Program-made: the position numbers and the translations under genes
Part shown: piece after piece, positions 56,719 to 64,000 of the stretch
How positions within the stretch are numbered: position 1 is the first letter of the stretch
Layout: the number at the start of each line of letters is the position of its first letter
From: Proales similis
Taxonomy: Eukaryota; Rotifera; Eurotatoria; Ploima; Proalidae
NCBI GenBank assembly: GCA_019059635.1
Contig: JAGVRJ010000001.1
Coordinates: 1,984,001-2,048,000, forward strand
Length of the DNA stretch: 64,000 bases
Direction: 5' to 3'
Notes under the pieces: model-generated
Databases searched by the model: none
Seen by the model: only the letters and a program-made list of their open reading frames with translations
What the model was told of the DNA's origin: nothing

Positions 56719-58686
56719 TTAGTTGCCGTATGGACTCGGCTGTGGGTAGTGCGGCTCAGGCTGTGGTGGCTGAGGGTAATGAGGCTCAGGCTGTGGAGGC
56801 TGTGGGTAGTGCGGCTCAGGCTGTGGTGGCTGAGGATAGTGCGGTTCCGGTTGTGGAGGCTGTGGGTAGTGCGGCTCAGGTTGGGGTGGCTGTGGGTAGT
56901 ACGGATAAGGTTGAGGTGTAGTGGTCGTGGTCGTGGTTGTTGTTGGCTGAGTTGTGGTTGTCGGCGGCAAAGTGGTCGTGGTTGGCGGAGTCATCGGTGG
57001 CTTAGTTGGCTTCGGTTTGGTCGAGGTGTGCAAGCAAATGTCCTTGATCTTGTGAATGAAATTGTACAAATTGTGCTTAAACACATTGAACACGTCTGAA
57101 ATGCAGAATTTGGTGGTCGTCTCCGGCTCGAGGGTGGTAGTCGGTGCAGTGGTTGTGCTAGTCGATGTGGTTGTCGTTGTTGTTGTTGTTGTGGTCGTGC
57201 TCGTGGTCGTCGTGGTCGGTGGTCGCAAGAAATGGATCGGACACGGGCTCACTGCCTTGGCCAATGGATGCAGCGGGTTGCCTTTTATTAATTAGAATAA
57301 ATTAGAAAAGCTCAAATTTGCTAAGCAGACGACGGGCTGGCCTGCTTACCAAGATGATCGAGTTTGCCAGTGGCGAAGTAGAGATGGAACGGGTGGCTCA
57401 GATCAAAGTAGTTGGCAATGTGCGGCAGCGACTTGAGCCGCGAGAATGTGCAGGTGAGAACGGTCTCGTTGAAGTCGACGTTGATGTTCGAGAGGCCGAT
57501 GGTCGGGTTGGATGGCACAAGGACAATTGGCGGAGGCACGCCAGTGTTGAAGTAGTGCTCGACAGTTCGCAGATTCGGAGTCGCCTTGCACAAGTGGACG
57601 TCATCATTGCCCTTTGCAAACGCAAACAAGTGAATAGTCGATGAGGCCAGATGCGCTAGGAATTGGTTTACCATTCGACGGTCAAAAGAAAAGGCGAAAG
57701 CAGCCCAGATGTGATCTTTGAGCAAGACTCGAGTAGAAAAGGTGAAGTGAACGTGATCCTCGCCTTCAGCCCAGCTCAGACTGAACAATCCGTTCTCGTA
57801 CTTGTTCAGGTATTCAATTTCCTCGGCTGAGCATGGCTGCTCTGGATGCACTGGATAAGGCTTCTGTGTGGGCCAGTAGTGGGGCCTGTAGGAGGGCGGC
57901 TGCGGCTTGTGGCTGCTCGGATAAATTGGCGATACCGACGGATGGGCCGGGTAGACAGGCGAGGGCGGCGGTGGCGGCGGGTGCGGGTAGGCCGGCTGAA
58001 CAGGAGGATGCGACGGGTAGACTGGAGGATGCGATGGGTAGACGGGGGGATGAGTGGGGGCCGGCTCGTGGGTGAGCGCCTCGCATTGCTCAAAAGTAAT
58101 AAGATCTGAGATGAAACGGTTGTTGCCATGGTACTGGAGCGCGCCTGGATGCTGCTCAAGGAGGGGACCGAAAGCGGCGATAAGTCTGAAGCTGCAGTAA
58201 GGCACAAGGTTAAAGTAGTAGCGTTGATCGGGCAGCACGTTGTCTCGTGTGAACAAGCAGGTCAGATTCTTCTCGGTCTGAATGAACTTGGCCTCGCTCA
58301 GGCCAGCAGACGGGTTGTGCGGATCCATCACGTTCGAGTAGTAGCCGACGTTTATGTAATGTTCGACGCTCGGATTGCCTTGAGCCATTTTGCACACGAC
58401 CACATTGGCGCCGTCCTGAGTTTGGAAGCGATTTAATCGAAGCAAGCAGAGGCGCAACAAGAAACTAGACACAAACCATCATGGGATGCTTGTTGAAGCC
58501 GACAGCGAACCAAATATTGTTGTTGTCGACCTCGGGCGGTAAACAGAGCGAGACAACAAAGTCGGTCTTGTCGCCTCGGTTGGTCCATTGCACACTGAAC
58601 GGTCCGAGTTGGGCGTTCTGAGTGGCGAACGCGAGCTGCGCACAAAACAATATGCACAGCAATGGTTTCATTGCTAGTCTGAGCAT
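56719..58686 (-). CDS. Secreted two-DOMON protein with Pro/Thr-rich repeats
   Basis: Same-strand neighbour and probable paralogue of the DOMON-b561 gene, but without membrane helices. Starts MLRLAMKPLLCILFCAQLAF (signal peptide, alternative Met at 58671). DOMON1 reads IWFAVGFNKHPMM|DGANVV and SVEHYINVGYYSNVMDP, followed by a Pro-rich linker (THPPVYPSHPPVYPSHPP type). DOMON2 reads HIWAAFAFSFDRRM|GNDDV and TVEHYFNTGVPPPIV. The tail has a poly-Thr, mucin-like stretch and five copies of a 10-residue PEPHYPQPPQ repeat, ending SPYGN*. The introns after PMM and RRM are phase 0. Likely an extracellular redox/haem-binding or matrix glycoprotein; function is not established. Confidence 0.8.
56735..56900. 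repeat. Coding 30-bp minisatellite (PEPHYPQPPQ repeat)
   Basis: Five to six tandem 30-bp units (CTGTGGAGGCTGTGGGTAGT-like on the plus strand) encoding PEPHYPQPPQ on the minus strand. In frame, at the C-terminus of the secreted DOMON protein. Confidence 0.92.
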
Positions 58687-60290
58687 TTCGCTGCCTGCAC
58701 TGCGGCGAGTTGGCGGCCTAGAACGTTGAGGAGGAGACGAGCTCGAAGAAGAGAGGAGGCGAATTCGATTGCTACTCGAATTGGCAGTTGTGTGTGAGTA
58801 ACGAACGAGACGAGCTTGGCTTTATACTGGAGGCCGTAAACGTAAATTGACTTCTCCATTCAATAAGGTCAAGACAAACAAGCGCGATGAGTAAAAATAT
58901 TGAGAGAGATCTAAGATGAAGGCAAACACCTTTCGTCAGCATTCAACTCGGCTTCAGCCTGCACTTGTCCGCTCGCCTCTCAAGTCGGCTTTGCGCCCCT
59001 ATTATCGACCGGTTTAATTCTAGCCGTGGCTATTCTCACCATTGCGTAAATATTTATTTTAAATTTAAACTTAGATTAAGCTACTGCCTATTACCCATTG
59101 GTGTCTTGCGCCCGTCTGACCCACACCTCACCCCCCCCCCTCCCTCTTTCCTCATCTCACTCCTTCTTCGCCTTGTCCATCATCACCACTCGATTGCAGA
59201 TCGGCTTGCATTTGCATTCGCTTGAATTGCGTAAATATTTGACACGATTGCCAAGCGCTTTAATTCTCTCTCTAATTCGAACGCGCTCACTTACGCACTC
59301 ATATTCCACCGCAATAATCTTAATATACTCAGATATGATGCCTCTATTTGGCCATTTCGTTCAATCAACTCGGCTCCAGCTTTCAATTTTTTTTCTTTTG
59401 GCGAATATCAACACCGCTTGTTTACTTGGGTGTCACTTACGTCACACTAAACTTGTTTGCTGTCGTTCATGTTTTTGTTTATTTTTTATTTTAATTTACT
59501 TGAAATTCTTAATCATCTTCTTTTCCTTTTTCTTCTTGCCATCGACATCCAACTTGACGTGAGCCGAGTTGACATAAAATTCCGAACAAATTATGAAATT
59601 TCTGCATCCAGGTTTAGCTGGGAAGCAGCTTGGCTCGGAAACAGAATCGATTAGATCAAAGATTGCGAGGCTCTTCCCATTCTGCCTGATTGTGCTCCTT
59701 TCAATTGTTCAGTGAGAAGCCGCACGAACGATGCGAGTCGGTTTGAACATTCAATTAAATTTTGTGCCGATTTAAGGCTTTGACAAGTGACGCAGATTTG
59801 CAGTTGATCGATTTTCATTCTCGCCATCGCTGAAAACAATGCAATGACTCGATCGATTGAATGTGGTTTGTTGCCCGAGTCCTTGAGCGCTTTTATTCTT
59901 CAATTTAAAGACAGGCACACACACACACACGCTCGCATGCGCATTGTTACAAGAGCTAGACGAAGACGCGAACGAGCGGAAATTGGGAACAAGATTTAAA
60001 TTTGTCTCTAATCGGATTCAGAGAGAACGGAAAATAGACTCGCTCGCAGGTCGAAGGTCGCGATTAGGTCGCTTCAATCACCTTTTTTCAATTTCTTCCT
60101 CCCTTGTTCGTTCTTAATTATTCAAGCAGATTGAGGCTCTGGATGGACGCATTTCATAATCACGCGTTTAAATAGAGCCAGGATGTGAGAGGGGATTTCC
60201 ATTTTTGCCAGCTATCGCGTTTGTTAAATTCATTGCGTTTGTGTGGCGCAGTCGTCTGAAATCAGTCGATAGATCCCCAAAATCGCAACC
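58687..60290. other. Intergenic region, secreted DOMON / GPCR
   Basis: 1.6 kb between divergent genes. Contains a C run at 59131-59140, T-rich low complexity at 59385-59545 and a CA run at 59917-59930. Open frames at 59098-59562 are T/C-rich and not convincing. It probably holds both promoters. Confidence 0.45.
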
Positions 60291-61199
60291 ATGATGCCCA
60301 ATCAAACAGAACAAATGACAGCCTCTCTTGAACAGCTAGCGCAGGAGATTTCTTTTCATTTCGCTTCGAGCGTTGTCCTCCTGGGCCTCTTTCTCAACGC
60401 GGTCTCCATCAACATGTTTCTCTATTCGAGACTGAGTCGGACCAACACAGGCGCTCTATTCATCTGGCAAGCGTTTCTCAATCTTGTTCATTTAGGCGTC
60501 ATTTACGGCACCGAAGGCCGACTCGATGCGTCCTTGGTGAATCAGTCGGCAATCGCATGTAAACTGGTGAACTTTGGTCAACGCTACACTTGGCAGCTGT
60601 CATCCTGGGTGTCAGTTGTGATCGCGTTCGAATGTTTCTCAAGGTTAAATCAACGGCCGTCTGTGAAATGGTTCGAAAAAAGAAGCAATCTGACCATGGC
60701 CGTGCTATTTTTGTTTCCGACCTTGGCGCTGAGCAACACGGCCAACCTTCTGCTACCGATCGACGGCCAACAGAATCAGTCAAATCTGACGCTTGGCAAA
60801 TGTGCAGACGAGCAAACGCCAGTCGTCTACACTGCCCGGCTGATTGACTTGATTCTGCGCGACGTTCTGCCGCTAATTCTAATCGCAGTATTCGGCACTG
60901 GCATCGCTTGCCGTCGAGCAAACGCCAAGCCTGGCACCAAGGCTGCTGCTCGAGCCAAAGCGGTTCTGGCATTCTGCATCGGCTTTGTTCTGTTCAATCT
61001 GGCAATGCCAGTCGTTCGTATTCTTGCTCTACTCGGCAAGAGTGGCCACTTGAATCAGAATTTAAGCCAGTCGACAATTTATTTTGTCGAGTTTGTCTGC
61101 ACTCGCTTTGCCTTCTCCTACGAGATACTTTTGTTCTTTTTGCATTTGTTCTATTTTTCACAATTTCGCAAACAATTTCTTCTCATTTTAAAACCATGA
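60291..61199 (+). CDS. Divergent intronless rhodopsin-like GPCR
   Basis: 302 residues, single exon, seven hydrophobic helices with an N-glycosylation site near the start (NQT). TM1 carries ASSVVLLGLFLNAVSINMFL with the GxxxN pattern; TM2 ends ALFIWQAFLNLVHLG. Cys in SAIACKLV and in LGKCADEQ could form the TM3-ECL2 disulfide. The TM3 end reads AFECFSRLN where DRY is expected, and TM7 has FAFSYEILLFFLHLFYFSQF instead of NPxxY, so it is an atypical class A-like receptor. Intracellular loop 3 is basic (ACRRANAKPGTKAAARAK). Ligand unknown. AATAAA follows at about 61230. Confidence 0.75.
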   Translation: MMPNQTEQMTASLEQLAQEISFHFASSVVLLGLFLNAVSINMFLYSRLSRTNTGALFIWQAFLNLVHLGVIYGTEGRLDASLVNQSAIACKLVNFGQRYTWQLSSWVSVVIAFECFSRLNQRPSVKWFEKRSNLTMAVLFLFPTLALSNTANLLLPIDGQQNQSNLTLGKCADEQTPVVYTARLIDLILRDVLPLILIAVFGTGIACRRANAKPGTKAAARAKAVLAFCIGFVLFNLAMPVVRILALLGKSGHLNQNLSQSTIYFVEFVCTRFAFSYEILLFFLHLFYFSQFRKQFLLILKP

Positions 61200-61393
61200 T
61201 CGGCTCAAATCATTCGAGACCAAGTCAATAAAATAAATTAGGAGCCTCTTTCCCGGTCGCTTTCTATCCTCCTGGCAAGAGCCAGCACACTGTGTTATGT
61301 TAGAACTGCAATGTCTGGCCGAGATTATTCCTTAGTTTCAATAGAAGCTAATGGCCATTCCGAAAGCGCACACAGCGGAATTTGAAAAAAAAA

Positions 61394-63060
61394 ATGACCA
61401 AATCAAAGCGGCGGACTGAGACCGCTTCGAGTCGCTCTAGCGTGCACAAGCGATGCTTCATGGACATTGAGTTCAATTCGGCGCCAGTCGGACGCATTGT
61501 GTTTGAGCTCTTCAATGACCTGTGTCCGAAAACTTGCGAGAACTTTCGCTCGCTCTGCACAGGTATGTGATGTGGCTCACCAAATGCGATCATGCTGTTC
61601 ACATCTATTTGTGCTGAAAGGAGAGCGAGGCTTGGGTCAGAACACACATCGACTGCTCTACTACAAAGGTTCGCCGATCCATCGAGTTGTGCAGGATTTC
61701 ATAATCCAGGGCGGCGATTTCACGAACGGTAAACATTTCACCAAGGCCGTGCTCGTTCGGCTCTTAATTCTTAAGTCGGCGCATTTTGAATCGGACTAAT
61801 AGGCGACGGAACTGGAGGAGAAAGCATCTACGGAGGCTGCTTTCCCGACGAGCACTTGGCCGGCAAACATGATCGGCCTTTTTTGCTCTCGATGGCCAAC
61901 AGAGGCCGCAACACAAACGGATCACAATTTTTCATGTAATCTCCAAATCGAACTCAAACCAAGACCTTATTTCTTATCAATTTTCGACACTAAAGAACGT
62001 GCGCTCCAGCTCCTCATTTGGACGGGTAAAGCCATCATTGATCAGTTGGACTAAGAATGAAGTTTAATTTCGACTTGCCAGACTTCACGTGGTCTTTGGC
62101 CGAGCCATTCAGGGCTTCGAGGTGATTCGTTTCATCGAGAGCGTGCCAACAGACGACAACAATCGACCTCGCGGTAACGTTACTGTGGCACATTGTGGCG
62201 AGCTCATAGTTCGCATAAAAAAGAGTAAACTGCATCATTACATGCATCTTGATTCACTTTGTCTTGACCTCTCGCAAAGAAAAGAAGCGCGACTCAAGCA
62301 GCAGCAGCAGCAGTAGTGACAGCTCGAGCAGTAGCAGCGAAAGTAGCGATAGCGGGTCAAGTAGTGACTCAGATGATCAAGACGAGCAAAACGAAGCGGA
62401 AAAGCCGACCGAAGAGAAAGAAAGCGAGGAAATAAGCGTCAATGCCAATCAGCAGCCTGCCACAGACGAATTCGATGATGGCATATACTGCACCGTGAAG
62501 CCGGACGAGGTTTGAACAAAAGCTGAAGCTCTTGAAAGATGGCTCATTAAAGCATTTGGCTGCAGGTGCCACCGATTCCGCAAAACCGGTTCCTGTTACG
62601 ACCCGCGGGCGCGCCAGCCAGTCAAACTGAAGGCAATGGACCAAGAGACAGAGCAAGAGGCGATTTGGCCCCTCGCCGCATTGAGCGTGACTCTCATGGA
62701 CGCAAAGTAAAAGGCAGAGGATTTGTTCGCTACAACGAACGCGACAGAAGCCGTTCGCGGACGCCGGTTCACTGGAAACGCGCTAAATACGGAAGTTCTC
62801 GAACAGCAGATCGTCGTCATTCGCGACCTACAGACGAGCGGCATCAGTCAAGCAATTCTAAAGGGAGCGATCGAAGAGAGACGAGGCGTCTCGCTTCTAG
62901 TCCAGACCGACGCCCGAAAAGCGAACGATCGCATCAGAAGAAGAGGAAGAAGCACAAGGAGCGTTCGAGGAGCAAAGAGAAATCATCGTCAAGGCGTCAA
63001 GACCACAAGTCTCGTTCTCCTCGTGCTCGATCAAATTCAGTCGACGCAATAAACAGCTAG
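61394..63060 (+). CDS. PPIG: SR-type cyclophilin (PPIG/NKTR-like)
   Basis: Nuclear peptidyl-prolyl isomerase with an RS-like tail, associated with splicing speckles. At least six exons. The cyclophilin domain is complete: [59 protein letters not shown] (catalytic Arg and Gln present), [40 protein letters not shown] and [14 protein letters not shown]. The cyclosporin-contacting Trp of CypA is His here (PAPHLDG), as in other SR-cyclophilins. That segment is encoded by a 30-nt microexon (61996-62025). The tail has a long poly-Ser stretch, an acidic block, [19 protein letters not shown] (the NKTR/PPIG-type motif), then RS/RD/K-rich sequence ending [12 protein letters not shown]. Confidence 0.88.
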
Positions 63061-63378
63061 GACTCTTCTCACAGTTTGAGCATGCTCAACAGAGCGCCCT
63101 AGAACGAGTGCAAACCTTGCCCTCGGCTTGTTCGCTGTAATTTTAAGAAAAAATAAGTTAAGTGCTAGAATGCTAAATTTATTTGAAAAAATAAATAAAT
63201 TTATTTGGAAAACAAAACGAATTCTCCGCTCGGGAAGGAGACCTTGCAGCAGCCTGCAACCGGAGAAATAACACGGGTATATAGAAACAAGGGCCCTCGT
63301 GCCTTAGATGCCTTCGTTGATTAAGAAAAAATTGGACTGCATACGCAATAAAAGTAAAAATCACTGGCGAAATGTTTC
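63061..63378. other. Convergent spacer after PPIG
   Basis: 3' UTRs of PPIG-like and the WD gene; ATAAATAAATTTATT near 63189-63204 can serve as a polyadenylation signal in either direction. No gene. Confidence 0.45.
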
Positions 63379-63618
63379 TTAATCGATTAATTCCAAGATC
63401 CTGATATAAGAATCTTCCGAGGCACAAACAAAGCCTCCATTCGGTAAAGACAGAACAGAACTGACAAAGCGATTATGGTGTCTGAAAACCTTGACCGGCC
63501 GTCCGTCGGTTGTGTCCCACATCCAGATGAGTCTATCACTAGATCCGCTCAGCAAGTATCCGTTGGAAAGAACAGCAAGGCTTAAAACCGAATGGGTGTG
63601 TCTAATCAATGTCATCAC
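63379..63618 (-). CDS. WD40-repeat protein, 3' exon only (partial)
   Basis: About 79 residues of WD40 sequence ending ELID*: THSVLSLAVLSNGYLLSGSS, DRLIWMWDTTDGRPVKVF and FVSSVLSLPNGGFVCASEDS. This is roughly two beta-propeller blades, too short for a full propeller, so it should be the terminal exon of a gene whose earlier exons lie beyond 64000. Upstream the frame remains open (EWEWELV) to about 63650. No family can be named. A chance or decayed copy is possible. Confidence 0.55.
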   Translation of the reverse strand: MMTLIRHTHSVLSLAVLSNGYLLSGSSDRLIWMWDTTDGRPVKVFRHHNRFVSSVLSLPNGGFVCASEDSYIRILELID

Positions 63619-64000
63619 TAACTCCCACTCCCACTCGAATTTAAAAAAAAATAACGCGCATGAGTATTATGATTTACGAGCCGTGAAATTTGAAAAATGA
63701 GGTCCTTAGTTTCTTAGTCTGCTTGTCAGATATTTGCGTTTTAAATTTGCCCGACATTTTGAATGATTTATAAAAAGACAATAGACGGCAATAAAGAGCA
63801 ATCCTGAAGACAGAAAGATTGTTCATTTCTTTATTTCTGGGATATTTATTTGGTGTTTTTTTTTTCTATATTGTTTACTAGATAAATTGCGTTCATTTAA
63901 TTGCCATTTTTAAATGAGTTAATTGTGCACATTGGGAAAGCTTGCCGGCTCAAAAACGGTGGCATTCTAGCTGGAGTTCACTTTGGACCGTTGCTCTTTC
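63619..64000. other. Window end, A/T-rich, no exon assigned
   Basis: Probably intron or 5' flank of the WD gene. A minus-strand 27-residue ORF (MSGKFKTQISDKQTKKL..., 63757-63674) ends near a GTAAAT donor but does not splice in frame to the WD exon with any acceptor I can see. Confidence 0.35.

Noticed and set aside
56749-57295. Plus-strand Leu/Arg/Trp- and Val-rich ORFs antisense to the secreted DOMON gene
   Set aside because: Generated by the repeat units and poly-Thr codons of the minus-strand gene.

Overview
The window is nuclear DNA of a compact-genome invertebrate animal. Genes lie on both strands, most coding genes are split by very short introns (about 40-80 nt), and intergenic gaps are usually 0.3-1.8 kb. 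The gene set is metazoan: SID-1, ninjurin, PINCH, discs-large, TBL1, a Bsx/bsh homeobox gene, an alpha-2-macroglobulin and a rhodopsin-like receptor. Several genes belong to motile cilia or axonemal microtubules (NICN1, CFAP119, CFAP45), so the animal probably has motile cilia or flagellated sperm. Short introns and intact ciliary genes suggest a small spiralian (compact annelid, rotifer, flatworm or gastrotrich), but the sequence alone does not settle the phylum.

Left part (1-12.7 kb): the 5' part of a SID-1-like dsRNA channel gene on the minus strand, cut by the window edge; a ninjurin gene with three candidate first exons and two candidate last exons; tRNA-Glu(TTC); an SLC9B/NHA-type cation/proton antiporter with an altered aspartate pair; glutamate decarboxylase; a small secreted 12-cysteine protein; and a five-exon Nicolin-1 gene that single ORFs do not reveal. 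Middle-left (13-27 kb): an unrecognised acidic nuclear-type protein, SPATS2-like, the autophagy protease ATG4 with a C-terminal LC3-interacting motif, then four plus-strand genes in series (PINCH, mitochondrial ribosomal protein L41, a serine-rich unknown, and a kyphoscoliosis-type transglutaminase-like protein).

Middle (27-50 kb): TBL1 with a complete ciliary gene (CFAP119) nested antisense in one intron; STT3B; a thioester alpha-2-macroglobulin; DLG; and CFAP45, whose first coding exon is just the ATG. Right part (50-64 kb): Bsx; two adjacent DOMON-domain genes, one a three-DOMON/cytochrome b561 membrane reductase and the other a secreted two-DOMON protein with proline- and threonine-rich repeats; an intronless divergent GPCR; an SR-type cyclophilin (PPIG/NKTR-like); and the last exon of a WD-repeat protein.

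I see no CRISPR array, rRNA, recognisable transposon ORF or bacterial-type operon. The most notable features are the alternative exon structure of ninjurin, the D-N motif in the NHA antiporter, the shared intron position in four of five DOMON copies, the nested CFAP119 gene, and splice acceptors placed directly before start codons. Exon borders were assigned by eye from homology and GT/AG signals, and no search or transcript data were used.
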